Shown: piece by piece, positions 6,358 to 15,047 of the stretch
Layout of the letters: every line of letters begins with the position of its first letter
Numbering within the stretch: position 1 is the first letter of the stretch
Source: Ruminococcus sp.
Lineage (GTDB): Bacteria; Bacillota; Clostridia; Oscillospirales; Acutalibacteraceae
DNA: 40,352 nucleotides
Assembly (NCBI GenBank): GCA_022510945.1
Contig: JAFLSK010000006.1
Coordinates: 23,688 to 64,039, forward strand
Direction of reading: 5' to 3'
Notes under the pieces: generated by a model
What the model was told of the DNA's origin: nothing
The model's database searches: none
What the model saw: only the letters and a program-made list of their open reading frames with translations
Program-made: the position numbers and the translations under genes

Positions 6358-7786
6358 CACTTCTACCTCCTGTCGGCATAATCACAGACACGGTCGTACC
6401 TACGCCGAGCGCGCTGTCAATCTGCAGTTTTGCATTATGCTGTCTGACAATTTCCGCGCAAAGCGACAGCCCGAGCCCTGCGCCGCCGGCTTTTCGCGAG
6501 CGGCTTTTATCTACCATATAAAACGGCTCGGTTATCTTTCTGATATCGTCCTCGCTCATTCCAACTCCGTTATCTATCACAGAAATTATGAGTTTATCAC
6601 CGTTAAGCGTACATTTAATCTCGATTTTCTGTCCGTCGTCGCTTGCCTTGACTGCGTTGTCTATAAGATTATACAGAAGTGAGATAAACAAATCCCTGTC
6701 AACTCGGACAATCACATTGACAGGCGTAACATCAAGCCTCATACCGCGCTTTTTGATTATCGGTTTAACGCTGTTTTCGATTTCATCGAGTAGCTCGGAG
6801 ATGTTAATATCTCTGATTTCAAGCTCCGCATTACCCGCAACAGTAAGCTCCAAAAGCTTTCCGGATAAACCTTTCAGCCGCTTGGCTTCCTCGACAATTA
6901 TTCCCGAATAATCTCTTAGCTCGTTATCAGTTATATCCCTTTTAATCCGCAATACGTCGGCGAAGCAGATGATTGAGGTGAGCGGAGTTTTCATCTCGTG
7001 GGCAAGATTATCGATAAAGCGTTTCCTGCTGTCGGCAATGTTGCGTAAATCCTGAACATTACTCTCTATAGCTTCCGCCATAATGTTGACATTTGCGGCG
7101 AGTTCTTTGAACTCGCTGCCGCCTTTTTCATAAACGCGGACTTCATAATCGCCGTCAGCAATTTGTTTTATCGAGGAATTAACTCTTGTCAGCGGTCGGA
7201 GCAACCTATACACAACTACCAATAATATCAAAGCAGTAACCACAGCGAACACTATACTGAATATTTTTATATAATTCATCGCGGATTCATGATTTGTATA
7301 AACGAGCGTAATGTCAGTCGTTGTAAAAATGTAATAACTCTGACCTTCAAGCGTGATCTTCGAGCCGATAATCAGATATGTTCTCTCTCCAAAATCAGTA
7401 ATAACGGAATACTCGCCGTCGTTGTTTTTTACCTTTTTAATTAGATTCGGTACAACTTTTAGAACATCGGAACGAATTGAGTCAATCTCTGCGCTTTCAT
7501 TATAAACAGCTATGCCCGTTTCTGACCCTGAATACGAGGAGAGCATATCGGTTATCGCCGACCTGATTTCATCGTCAGAAAACACTAATTCATTAGATTT
7601 GATACGTTCGTAAGAAACTTTATTGGTTATATTAGCCGCATAATATTCGTGCTGTGCTTCGGCACTGACGCGTTCCTGGCGTATCGCAGAAGAAAAGTAT
7701 CCTTGTGCAAGAAAAACGGCGGTTGCGCTGACGGCAATCATTACGAAAGCTAAGGTGATGAGAAAAATTTTTTGCCAAAGTTTCAT
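6350..7786 (-). CDS. Sensor histidine kinase
   Basis: A 478-residue membrane kinase that would phosphorylate the response regulator encoded one base upstream. Domains: TM1 (~6-28), extracellular sensor (~30-170, not assigned), TM2 (~172-197), HAMP (~195-245), HisKA with FIDNLAHEMKTPLTS and phospho-acceptor His263, then HATPase_c with NLIDNAVKAS (N box), DNGVGMSEDD (G1), FYMVDKSRSR (F box) and GGAGLGLSL (G2). All motifs are intact, so it should be active. Layout resembles OmpR-partner kinases of Firmicutes that sense the cell envelope; the signal cannot be told. It is transcribed with the regulator and the downstream membrane protein. Confidence 0.93.
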   Translation of the reverse strand: MKLWQKIFLITLAFVMIAVSATAVFLAQGYFSSAIRQERVSAEAQHEYYAANITNKVSYERIKSNELVFSDDEIRSAITDMLSSYSGSETGIAVYNESAEIDSIRSDVLKVVPNLIKKVKNNDGEYSVITDFGERTYLIIGSKITLEGQSYYIFTTTDITLVYTNHESAMNYIKIFSIVFAVVTALILLVVVYRLLRPLTRVNSSIKQIADGDYEVRVYEKGGSEFKELAANVNIMAEAIESNVQDLRNIADSRKRFIDNLAHEMKTPLTSIICFADVLRIKRDITDNELRDYSGIIVEEAKRLKGLSGKLLELTVAGNAELEIRDINISELLDEIENSVKPIIKKRGMRLDVTPVNVIVRVDRDLFISLLYNLIDNAVKASDDGQKIEIKCTLNGDKLIISVIDNGVGMSEDDIRKITEPFYMVDKSRSRKAGGAGLGLSLCAEIVRQHNAKLQIDSALGVGTTVSVIMPTGGRSDE

Positions 7787-7787
7787 T

Positions 7788-8444
7788 TTATCCTCTCTCT
7801 AAACGATAACCGAGCTTCGGGATAGTTATGAGACGGTTTTTAAGTCCAAGTTTCTTGCGGATTTGCTGAATATGAATATCCACAGTCCTACTCTCTCCCT
7901 CAAACTCATATCCCCATACGGCGGACAGAAGTCTTTCTCTCGAAATCGCAATATCAATGTTCTGCATAAAGAATACGAGCAGCGCAAACTCCTTCGGCGT
8001 TAAATCAACTGCTTTTCCGTCCTTTAACACAGTATGCTTATTCACATCAACATTTATATCGTCGTAGCAAAGCGTACTCTCACTCTTATCAAATCGACGG
8101 AGCACTACCTCAATGCGTGCGATAAGCTCCATAGCCTCAAACGGCTTGACGATATAATCCTCTGCGCCAAGGCGCAGACCTTTTATTTTTTCGGCAACAT
8201 CACCGAGAGCCGTAAGAAAAATAACAGGAATACCGCTGCTTTTTATATGCTCGAGCACTTCAAATCCGTTCATCTCAGGAAGCATAACGTCGAGTAACAC
8301 GAGGTCGAATTTACCGCTTTTTACAGCGTCTACAGCTGATTTTCCGTCACTGCATATTTCACTGCCGTATCCGACGATTGAAACCGTAACCTCTATGGAT
8401 TTCGCAATATTCACATCGTCCTCAACAATAAGTATATTAATCAT
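7788..8444 (-). CDS. OmpR-family response regulator
   Basis: A 218-residue DNA-binding regulator. The receiver domain (1-~115) has acidic Glu8/Asp9/Asp10, phospho-acceptor Asp52 (LVLLDVMLPEMNG), the switch Thr in IFLTALGD and conserved Lys in YIVKPFE. The C-terminal winged helix (~125-218) has LTPKEFALL and the RTVDIHIQQIRKKLG recognition region. It is the first gene of the regulator-kinase-membrane protein unit, with its own promoter at 8473-8501. A pair of 11-bp-spaced direct repeats before the neighbouring peptidase gene is a plausible binding site for this family. Confidence 0.94.
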   Translation of the reverse strand: MINILIVEDDVNIAKSIEVTVSIVGYGSEICSDGKSAVDAVKSGKFDLVLLDVMLPEMNGFEVLEHIKSSGIPVIFLTALGDVAEKIKGLRLGAEDYIVKPFEAMELIARIEVVLRRFDKSESTLCYDDINVDVNKHTVLKDGKAVDLTPKEFALLVFFMQNIDIAISRERLLSAVWGYEFEGESRTVDIHIQQIRKKLGLKNRLITIPKLGYRLERG

Positions 8445-8472
8445 TTGCTCACCCTTAAAACATTATAATGAA

Positions 8473-8501
8473 AGTTTATATCAAACACCTTGCATTGTCA
8501 A
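8473..8501 (-). promoter_or_regulatory. Promoter of the response regulator operon
   Basis: TTGACA (8501-8496), 17-base spacer, TAAACT (8478-8473), about 30 bases before the ATG. It separates this unit from the peptidase gene upstream. Confidence 0.65.
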
Positions 8502-8510
8502 TCTTATAGC

Positions 8511-9317
8511 CTAAGCATTGTATTCATTTTTATATATAACCACAGCCTGACTGCCGAGGCTCTTGTAAGCAGTTTTCACATCGGATTTTTTATACTTGGC
8601 CTGTTTGCCCTGCAATGGGTCGTTAAAGTAATAATAATTCTTATCATAGCCGACAAGCAACAGGCAATGCTCGGGAGCTATCCATGCGAAACTCTTCTCC
8701 TGCGGGGTAATCCATGTACTCGTTGTATATGCTTGCTTCATTCCGATAGTCGCCCAGAGGATTACGGGAATATCATTGTTTATGTATTTTTCACAGAGAC
8801 TTTCAAGGCTTTTTTTGCTCAGCCGTTTTACGCTGTACATTTCCTTATCGATAAATTTATTAAGCGCTCTTTCGATAACGGTCGAGTAACAACCCCATCC
8901 GGTTCGATTATATGGTGAGCCGAGGAAACACTCATACGGCGAATCCCCGATAATGCTGTTATTCGCATAATATGGAGCTTGTCCGAGGTCGAGATAGTTG
9001 TCTATAAAATCATTAACATCAATATCAATTCCTATGTATTGAAGAGCCATAACCGTTGATACAGCTTCACATCCCGTGGGATAATATTCGGTCTGGTCAA
9101 TAAACGGTGCGTCTATCATATGTGTCGTCACTTTTTTATTGTCTTGTGTCAAATTTGATTTCAGCATTGGAAACCGTGGCGAAACACAACTCACATCACG
9201 CGTATTCTCGCCGTCAGACATATATAAGCCTTTAAATACAATACCCGCGGTCAACAAAAATCCTAACACAAATATTACAACCAAAATTGTTTTCGAAAAA
9301 ATACTCTTCTTTTTCAT
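8511..9317 (-). CDS. Membrane-anchored C39-like cysteine peptidase (Peptidase_C39_2 type)
   Basis: Probable extracellular papain-like cysteine peptidase, 268 residues, starting at ATG 9317 nine bases after AAGGGA; a closer ATG three codons earlier has no room for the ribosome site. Residues ~8-28 form one membrane segment or signal anchor. The catalytic set is visible: Cys83 in YYPTGCEAVS, His217 in APEHCLLLVGYD and Asp233 in NDPLQG, as in the C39_2 family. Such proteins are often found next to OmpR-type two-component systems in Clostridia; their substrates are mostly unknown. There is no ABC transporter fused or adjacent, so it is not a bacteriocin exporter. Direct repeats at 9386-9403 suggest control by the downstream regulator. 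Confidence 0.82.
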   Translation of the reverse strand: MKKKSIFSKTILVVIFVLGFLLTAGIVFKGLYMSDGENTRDVSCVSPRFPMLKSNLTQDNKKVTTHMIDAPFIDQTEYYPTGCEAVSTVMALQYIGIDIDVNDFIDNYLDLGQAPYYANNSIIGDSPYECFLGSPYNRTGWGCYSTVIERALNKFIDKEMYSVKRLSKKSLESLCEKYINNDIPVILWATIGMKQAYTTSTWITPQEKSFAWIAPEHCLLLVGYDKNYYYFNDPLQGKQAKYKKSDVKTAYKSLGSQAVVIYKNEYNA

Positions 9318-9385
9318 ATTTATCATTCCCTTACTTTTTATGATTTAACTCTAATCGTTACGGACACAATAAGTCATCATAAAAA

Positions 9386-9403
9386 TGTAAAAGAATTGTA
9401 AAA
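9386..9403 (-). promoter_or_regulatory. Direct repeats before the C39 peptidase (OmpR-type operator candidate)
   Basis: Two copies of TTTTACA (minus strand, 9403-9397 and 9392-9386) start exactly 11 bases apart, the spacing used by OmpR/PhoB regulators. A weak TTATTG-18-TTAAAT promoter can be drawn just downstream. Confidence 0.45.
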
Positions 9404-9427
9404 ACAATAAAGTATACTACTTAAAAA

Positions 9428-9465
9428 AGCACACGCGGAAACATAGTTTGTTTCGGACGTGTGCT
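9428..9465. terminator. Bidirectional terminator after acr3
   Basis: AGCACACG (9428-9435) pairs with CGTGTGCT (9458-9465), with an inner GAAAC/GTTTC stem. T runs occur on both strands; the minus-strand one ends the acr3 operon. Confidence 0.8.
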
Positions 9466-9471
9466 GATTTT

Positions 9472-10512
9472 TTATTTAAAATATTTTCCCGTTTTATTTG
9501 CAATTCTGACAAGGAACAGCATAACAGGCACTTCTGTGAGCACGCCTACGGTTGTTGCGAGTGCGGCGGGCGAGGTCGTGCCAAAGAGGGCTACGGCAAC
9601 AGCTACCGCGAGTTCGAAGAAGTTCGACGCTCCAATCATTCCCGCGGGGGCTGCTATGTTGTGCGGCAGCTTTAAAAGCTTGCAGGCTGAATACGCTATT
9701 GCGAATATCAGGAATGTCTGCAAGATAAGCGGAACGGCGATTAATACGATATGCAATGGGTTTTCGAGTATTACTCCGCCTTGGAAAGAGAATATTAAAA
9801 TCAAGGTGAGAAGTAATCCTATTGTTGTAATTCCGTCAAACTTCTTTACGAATGTATTCTCGAAATAATCCGCACCCCTTTTTCTCGTAACCAGATACCG
9901 CGTCAATATGCCGCCTGCAAGCGGAATGACAACGAACAGAACAACCGATAAAAACAGCGTATCCCATGGCACAGCGACATTGGAAACACCGAGCAAGAAC
10001 TTCACAATCGGCACAAAGGCAACGAGGATAATTAAGTCATTCGTTGCGACCTGAACCACTGTGTATGCGGGGTTGCCCTTAGTCAGCGAGCTCCACACAA
10101 ACACCATTGCGGTGCAAGGCGCTGCGCCGAGCAGAACTGCTCCTGCGAGATATTCCGTGGCAAGCTGCGGCGTGATAAACGCCTTGAATATCACGAAGAA
10201 GAACAGGCTCGCAATACCGTACATCGTAAACGGCTTTATCAGCCAGTTCACAACCCAAGTCACAAACAATCCCTTCGGATTCTTGCCGACATTTTTAATG
10301 CTCTTAAAATCAACCTTCATCATCATCGGATAAATCATTATCCAAATCAGTATTGCCATAGGAATCGAGACCTTTGCGTATTCAAATTGATTCAGAAATT
10401 CGGGTATCTGCGGCAGAAACTGACCAATCAGAACACCGATAATCATACAAATTATGACCCATACGGTGAGGTATTTTTGAAATACACTTATTGAACTCTT
10501 TTCTTTATTCAT
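9472..10512 (-). CDS. acr3: ACR3-family arsenite efflux permease
   Basis: Inner-membrane carrier that exports As(III), and possibly Sb(III), using the proton gradient. The 346-residue protein has about ten membrane helices and matches ACR3 along its length: VWVIICMIIGVLIGQFLP, IWIMIYPMMMKVDF, and AAPCTAMVFVWS with the conserved arsenite-binding Cys133. It also has the NDLIIL helix, GASNFFELAVAVAVALFG and LTEVPVMLFLV with the conserved Glu. It overlaps the preceding YoaK-like gene by 8 bases and shares its promoter. No ArsR, ArsC or ArsA gene is adjacent, so control by arsenic is not evident from the surroundings. Confidence 0.93.
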   Translation of the reverse strand: MNKEKSSISVFQKYLTVWVIICMIIGVLIGQFLPQIPEFLNQFEYAKVSIPMAILIWIMIYPMMMKVDFKSIKNVGKNPKGLFVTWVVNWLIKPFTMYGIASLFFFVIFKAFITPQLATEYLAGAVLLGAAPCTAMVFVWSSLTKGNPAYTVVQVATNDLIILVAFVPIVKFLLGVSNVAVPWDTLFLSVVLFVVIPLAGGILTRYLVTRKRGADYFENTFVKKFDGITTIGLLLTLILIFSFQGGVILENPLHIVLIAVPLILQTFLIFAIAYSACKLLKLPHNIAAPAGMIGASNFFELAVAVAVALFGTTSPAALATTVGVLTEVPVMLFLVRIANKTGKYFK

Positions 10513-11161
10513 AGGTTTCTATCTCCTTGTTAGTTTTTTGTTTTATGAGCACCGCGGCGGGGATAAGGAGTAAGAGCGCAGGTAGAGCACTAAGCTTGCC
10601 CATAAACATACTGAGTGCGCACGCGAGCGCAACGCCTATGTGGAAGTACAACAGCGTAAAACCAAACACGCGGGCTTTCGAAAGCAGAGCCTTATCCCTG
10701 TCGAACGCGTAAGCCAACAGCGACGTTGTAAACTGACGATAGTTGTTGGTCGAGAAAATCGTCGCGCTGACGTAGCCCTCGATTTTGTCAAACACCGTCC
10801 ACTGGAACGCGGTCGCAAAGAACACGGGATACACACGGATAAATATGTTCAGATTCTCGGGCAGCAGCGTAAGAATAATAAGACACACCGCGTCAACAAC
10901 AATACTCAGAATATCGGTACGGATTTTTGTGCAGCGCGGAATAATCACCGAAAGCGACATTCCGAGCAGATACACGACCGCGCCGACTATCCTCAGCGCC
11001 ATCAACGGGTAGTCGCAGATAAAGAAATCGCGGACGATACTCAGCAGATTGAGCGTTTGCGCGTTACCGAACAGGTCGAGCAGGTTACTCACCGTAAATC
11101 CCGCGAAAAATCCGCCGACTGTCGCCATATTGTAATGTATAATATTGTCAGTTTTTCTCAT
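10505..11161 (-). CDS. YoaK/DUF1275-family membrane protein
   Basis: A 218-residue integral membrane protein with about six hydrophobic segments. The family signature is at the start (TVGGFFAGFTVSNL, then RIVGAVVYLLGMSLSVIIPR) and a polar mid-region AFQWTVFDKIEGYVSATIFSTNN. The function of YoaK proteins is not established; they are thought to be transporters or membrane-stress proteins. I chose ATG 11161, preceded by GGGTGA; the promoter at 11201-11229 makes longer versions impossible, though ATG 11173 is an alternative. Its overlap with acr3 suggests one transcript, but a role in arsenic resistance is only inferred. Confidence 0.75.
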   Translation of the reverse strand: MRKTDNIIHYNMATVGGFFAGFTVSNLLDLFGNAQTLNLLSIVRDFFICDYPLMALRIVGAVVYLLGMSLSVIIPRCTKIRTDILSIVVDAVCLIILTLLPENLNIFIRVYPVFFATAFQWTVFDKIEGYVSATIFSTNNYRQFTTSLLAYAFDRDKALLSKARVFGFTLLYFHIGVALACALSMFMGKLSALPALLLLIPAAVLIKQKTNKEIETYE

Positions 11162-11200
11162 ATTTTCACCCATTCCAAAGCCTTTACGGCCTCGGGTATA

Positions 11201-11229
11201 ATTATAACGACAAAAACCGACAAATTCAA
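11201..11229 (-). promoter_or_regulatory. Promoter of the yoaK-like/acr3 operon
   Basis: TTGAAT (11229-11224), 17-base spacer, perfect TATAAT (11206-11201). It fixes transcription start near 11194. No ArsR-like dyad was noticed. Confidence 0.7.
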
Positions 11230-11329
11230 ATTTTAATTCTATTACAGAAATATAAATTGCAAATTCAATTTTCTGCATAATATGCACAAACGTCTATCAA
11301 ACTTTTCGTGCAAGATTAACGTATCATAA

Positions 11330-11515
11330 TCAGAAAATTTTGTTACCTAACTCTATAACAAAGCTTTTCATTTCCGTCGGGTCGGTAATCTGCTGAGCCT
11401 TTCGTATCACCCTGCGGCGTTTGCGCTCGGGAAGCGAACTTATATACTTCATAGCGCAAAAATTCTGCGACAGCGCACGGCTGAAATCCTCGGGCATATC
11501 CTCAAATATAATCAA
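11330..11515 (-). CDS. Small protein of unknown function after the fatty acid operon
   Basis: About 61 residues, highly basic in the middle (SLPERKRRRVIRKAQQI) and helical; the layout FSRALSQNFCAMKYISSLPE recalls the C-terminal helices of YdeI/OmpD-associated proteins, but the match is only by eye. The best start is TTG 11515, five T's after GAGGTGA; GTG 11524 and ATG 11497 are alternatives. That ribosome site is the 3' arm of the accA terminator hairpin, so the gene is reached only by read-through and its site would be hidden when the hairpin forms. No promoter of its own was found. Confidence 0.5.
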   Translation of the reverse strand: MIIFEDMPEDFSRALSQNFCAMKYISSLPERKRRRVIRKAQQITDPTEMKSFVIELGNKIF

Positions 11516-11517
11516 AA

Positions 11518-11553
11518 AAATCACCTCTACCCTATTATAGGGAGAGGTGATTT
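11518..11553 (-). terminator. Terminator of the fatty acid operon, overlapping the next gene's ribosome site
   Basis: AAATCACCTCT (11518-11528) pairs with AGAGGTGATTT (11543-11553), plus CCC/GGG inside. On the minus strand seven T's follow. The T-proximal arm contains GAGGTGA, used as ribosome site by the small ORF. Confidence 0.85.
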
Positions 11554-11566
11554 ACTTTATACTATT

Positions 11567-12349
11567 TTATTGCTGTCCGATTTTGCGGAAGCGATGGTAG
11601 CGAAGCTTCGCGAGGTCCTCGCCCGAAACAGCAAGGTTCTTCTCGAATGTACGGCAGATAAGAAGTTTCATACTCTCGAACATTTTCTGGTCGCTCGCCT
11701 TGGGCTCGCGGAGGATACGCTCGACTACACCGAGCTCGAACAAATCCTTAGCCGTCATTTTCAGGCACTCAGCCGCCTCGGCAGCCTTCGAGCTGTCCTT
11801 CCATAGGATACTCGCACAGCCCTCGGGAGAGATAACGGAGTAAACGGAGTTCTCCATCATCCACACCTCGTCGGCGACTGCCAAAGCAATCGCGCCGCCC
11901 GAACCGCCTTCGCCGATGAATACGGAGAGCACGGGAGTTTTCAGCGCCATCATTTCCATAAGATTGGTGGCGATTGCGTGTCCCTGACCTCGCTCCTCGG
12001 CGCCGATTCCGCAGAACGCGCCGCTCGTATCGACAAAGCAAAGAATCGGTCTGTGGAATTTCTCCGCCTGCTTCATAAGACGCAGAGCCTTGCGATAGCC
12101 CTCGGGATGAGCCGCGCCGAAGTTGCGTTCCATACGCTCCTTCGTGTTTCTTCCCTTTTCGAGTCCGATAACGGTGACGGGCATATTGTTGAGCATTCCT
12201 ACGCCGCCGACAACAGCCTTGTCGTCGGCAAAGTTTCTGTCGCCGTGAAGCTCGATAAAGCTGTCGCCGAACAGTGCGTTAATATAGTCGAGAGAGGTGA
12301 GTTTGTTTGTACTGCGCGCCGCGAGTACGTTATCATATGCGCTCATCAC
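11567..12349 (-). CDS. accA: Acetyl-CoA carboxylase carboxyltransferase subunit alpha
   Basis: With AccD it forms the carboxyltransferase that moves CO2 from biotin to acetyl-CoA, giving malonyl-CoA. The 260-residue length is short relative to E. coli AccA (319) but normal for Firmicutes lacking the N-terminal extension. Recognisable stretches are [67 protein letters not shown] and [16 protein letters not shown], which include the crotonase-fold glycine loops. It overlaps accD by four bases (ATGA), implying translational coupling. It is the last gene of the operon before the terminator. Confidence 0.96.
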   Translation of the reverse strand: MMSAYDNVLAARSTNKLTSLDYINALFGDSFIELHGDRNFADDKAVVGGVGMLNNMPVTVIGLEKGRNTKERMERNFGAAHPEGYRKALRLMKQAEKFHRPILCFVDTSGAFCGIGAEERGQGHAIATNLMEMMALKTPVLSVFIGEGGSGGAIALAVADEVWMMENSVYSVISPEGCASILWKDSSKAAEAAECLKMTAKDLFELGVVERILREPKASDQKMFESMKLLICRTFEKNLAVSGEDLAKLRYHRFRKIGQQ

Positions 12350-13209
12350 TGCACCTCCGTATAGTTATGAATTCTGAGCAGATTTGCAAGCGTTTCCTTG
12401 AGGTAACGGCGGTCTACGACCTTATCCACAAAGCCTTTTTCCTGCAAAAATTCCGCTGTCTGGAAATCCTTCGGGAGCTTCTGGCGGATAGTCTGCTCGA
12501 TTACGCGCGGACCCGCGAATGCGATAAGCGCGCCGGGCTCGGCAAGAATAATATCGCCCTCCATAGCGAATGACGCCGTAACGCCGCCCGAGGTCGGGTC
12601 AGTGAGCACGGTTATATAGAGCAATCCCGCGTCACTGTGCATTTTCACCGCGCCCGAGGTCTTTGCCATCTGCATAAGCGAGAGTATACCCTCCTGCATT
12701 CTCGCGCCGCCGGATACGGTGAACGCGATTACAGGCAAACCGTTATCCACGGCGTACTCGAACGCCCTCGTGATTTTGTCGCCTGTCACGGTGCCCATAG
12801 AGCCCATCATAAACTCAGCGGTCATACTGATGATTACGGTCTCAATTCCGTCTATCTTGCAGGTACCGCACACAACGGAATCCTTCTCGCCGCTTCTGCG
12901 CTTGTTGCTCTCTAACTTTTCGTCGTAGCCCGGGAAGTCGATGATATTCTTGCTGACAAAGTCCGCGTCAATCTCAGAAAACGTGTCCTTATCGGAAATC
13001 ATCTCGATTCTTTTGCGCGAGCCTATGCGGAAATGGTGGTTGCACTTTGAGCAAACGTGAAAATTCTCCTCAATGTCAGTAGTGAGCAGCAGAGTACCGC
13101 AGTCGGGGCACTTCGACCACATTTCGTCGGGCACATAAGGACGGTTGACAACAGCCTCTTCGCTTTGCTCTAATTCGTTTTTAGGCTTAATAAATGTGAA
13201 CAAATCCAT
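12346..13209 (-). CDS. accD: Acetyl-CoA carboxylase carboxyltransferase subunit beta
   Basis: Partner of AccA in malonyl-CoA synthesis. 287 residues: an N-terminal four-Cys zinc ribbon (CPDCGTLL...[11 protein letters not shown], ~34-58) followed by a crotonase-fold domain with [52 protein letters not shown] and [12 protein letters not shown]. The zinc ribbon is typical of bacterial AccD and is thought to bind nucleic acid or CoA. It sits between accC (12 bases upstream) and accA (4-base overlap) in the operon. Confidence 0.96.
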   Translation of the reverse strand: MDLFTFIKPKNELEQSEEAVVNRPYVPDEMWSKCPDCGTLLLTTDIEENFHVCSKCNHHFRIGSRKRIEMISDKDTFSEIDADFVSKNIIDFPGYDEKLESNKRRSGEKDSVVCGTCKIDGIETVIISMTAEFMMGSMGTVTGDKITRAFEYAVDNGLPVIAFTVSGGARMQEGILSLMQMAKTSGAVKMHSDAGLLYITVLTDPTSGGVTASFAMEGDIILAEPGALIAFAGPRVIEQTIRQKLPKDFQTAEFLQEKGFVDKVVDRRYLKETLANLLRIHNYTEVQ

Positions 13210-13221
13210 TTAGTTATCCTC

Positions 13222-14574
13222 TTATTTCTTAAATTTGCGCTCCTCGAACGCCGCCATAAAGTCGGTTGTATAAGTACCGTCGACAAACTCATCGTCAGAG
13301 AGAATGTCAATCATAAGGTCTCGGTTTACAGTCACGCCCTGCACCGAAAGCTCGGAAAGAGCCATCTTCATCTTGCGGATTGCAAGCTCCCTCGTCCTAC
13401 CCTGAACGATGACCTTGCCGACCATCGAATCATAAAACGGCGGAATGACGTAGTTCTGGAAAAGAGCCGTGTCAAAACGCACGAACGAGCCGCCCGGAAC
13501 GTGGAGAGCCGTGACCTTGCCGCAGCTTGGACGATAGTTGTTCTCGGGGTCCTCAGCGTTTATACGGCACTCGATAGCGTGACCGTGGAAGTAAACGTCC
13601 TCCTGCGCGCGGTTAAGCTTTGCGCCCGCCGCAACGCGAATCTGCCACTGCACGATGTCCATACCCGTGACCATCTCGGTAACGCCGTGCTCTACCTGAA
13701 GTCGTGTGTTCATCTCCATAAAGTAGAAGTTGCCGTCCTTGTCGTAAAGGAACTCGACAGTACCTACGGAGTTGTAGTTTACGGCCTTAGCAGCCTTTAT
13801 AGCCGCGTCAATCATCGCCTCACGCGTCGTATCGGAGATTGACGGTGATGGGCTCTCCTCAATCAGCTTCTGATTATGTCGCTGAACGGAGCACTCGCGC
13901 TCACCGAGGCAGATAGCGTTGCCGTGCTTGTCGCAGAGCAGCTGCATCTCGATGTGCTTGACGGGCTTTAGAAACTTTTCTATATATAGCGCGCCGTCGC
14001 CGAAAGCCGACTCAGCCTCGGCATAAGCGCTGTTATATGCGTTTTCAAATTCATCGGCAGTACTGACGAGACGGATTCCGCGTCCGCCGCCGCCCGAGCG
14101 AGCCTTTATAAGGAGCGGATAGCCGACCTCATCGGCGAGCTCCTTAGCCTGCTCGACGTTTTCCAGAACATCCGTACCCGGCGTTACAGGCACACCCGCC
14201 GCGCGCATAGTCTTGCGCGCCATATCCTTGTCGCCGAGAAGGTTAATCATCTCGGAGGTAGGACCGATGAACTCAATATTACATTCCTCACACAGCTTTA
14301 CGAACTTCGCGTTCTCGGAGAGCAGACCGTAGCCGGGGTGGATAGCTTGAGCGCCGCTCTGCACCGCAACGGTGAGGATAGCGGGCATATTGAGGTAGCT
14401 GTCTGAAACTCGGGCACCACCCACACAGTACGCCTCGTCTGCGAGGTGAACATGCATAGAATCCTTATCTGCCGTGGAGTAAATTGCGACCGTGGAAATA
14501 CCCATTTCGCGACAAGCGCGGATAATGCGTACGGCAATTTCGCCGCGGTTCGCAACCAATATCTTACTGAACAT
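13222..14574 (-). CDS. accC: Biotin carboxylase subunit of acetyl-CoA carboxylase
   Basis: ATP-dependent carboxylation of biotin carried on AccB. 450 residues, the usual length. It begins with the biotin carboxylase N-domain (ILVANRGEIAVRIIRACREMG), then the ATP-grasp with the glycine-rich loop SGGGGRGIRLV, CSVQRHNQKLIEESPSP and FYFMEMNTRLQVEHGVTEMV with catalytic Glu/Arg residues, then a C-domain (AIECRINAEDPENNYRPS). All hallmarks are present. It lies between fabZ and accD in the operon. Confidence 0.97.
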   Translation of the reverse strand: MFSKILVANRGEIAVRIIRACREMGISTVAIYSTADKDSMHVHLADEAYCVGGARVSDSYLNMPAILTVAVQSGAQAIHPGYGLLSENAKFVKLCEECNIEFIGPTSEMINLLGDKDMARKTMRAAGVPVTPGTDVLENVEQAKELADEVGYPLLIKARSGGGGRGIRLVSTADEFENAYNSAYAEAESAFGDGALYIEKFLKPVKHIEMQLLCDKHGNAICLGERECSVQRHNQKLIEESPSPSISDTTREAMIDAAIKAAKAVNYNSVGTVEFLYDKDGNFYFMEMNTRLQVEHGVTEMVTGMDIVQWQIRVAAGAKLNRAQEDVYFHGHAIECRINAEDPENNYRPSCGKVTALHVPGGSFVRFDTALFQNYVIPPFYDSMVGKVIVQGRTRELAIRKMKMALSELSVQGVTVNRDLMIDILSDDEFVDGTYTTDFMAAFEERKFKK

Positions 14575-14607
14575 AGTTAATCTTCACTTCCGTATTCTTA
14601 TATGCGA

Positions 14608-15024
14608 TTAGTCAATCAACGCAAAGCTGAAGTCTGCGCTTACGCAGAGCTTTCCGTCGACGTAGCCCTTTGCGCTTATGAAGTAGAAGTTACCGCGCGA
14701 GCGAGTGAGGGTACAGGTAGTCTCGAGAGTATCTCCGGGCTTTACCATTCCCTTGAACTTTACGTTATCCATCTTCGTGAAGTACGGAGTTTTGCCCACG
14801 CACTTATCGGCGAGCATAACGCAGCTCGACTGCGCCATCATCTCGCAGAGAATCACGCCCGGAACGACAGGGTTGCCCGGAAAGTGACCCTTGAGGAAAA
14901 ACTCCTCGCCGCTTACGGTGTACTTACCGTGGGAGGTTGTGTCGTCAACCTTCTCCGCCTCCTGAACGAGGAGCATATGGTCGCGGTGCGGTATAATCTT
15001 CTTGATTTCTTCCTGATTCATCAT
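14608..15024 (-). CDS. fabZ: 3-hydroxyacyl-ACP dehydratase FabZ
   Basis: Removes water from 3-hydroxyacyl-ACP to give trans-2-enoyl-ACP in each elongation cycle. 138 residues with a hot-dog fold; HFPGNPVVPGVILCEMMAQ holds the catalytic His and Glu. IIPHRDHMLLV at the N-terminus is a family signature. Start at ATG 15024, eight to nine bases after GAGAGG. No FabA or FabN-type isomerase is present in the cluster, so this enzyme cannot by itself explain unsaturated fatty acid formation. Confidence 0.96.
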   Translation of the reverse strand: MMNQEEIKKIIPHRDHMLLVQEAEKVDDTTSHGKYTVSGEEFFLKGHFPGNPVVPGVILCEMMAQSSCVMLADKCVGKTPYFTKMDNVKFKGMVKPGDTLETTCTLTRSRGNFYFISAKGYVDGKLCVSADFSFALID

Positions 15025-15047
15025 ATGTATCAACCTCTCAGTCGGCG

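Noticed and set aside
10640..11236. 198-residue plus-strand ORF
   Set aside because: Antisense to the YoaK-like gene; rich in Arg, His and Gln as expected of a shadow frame.
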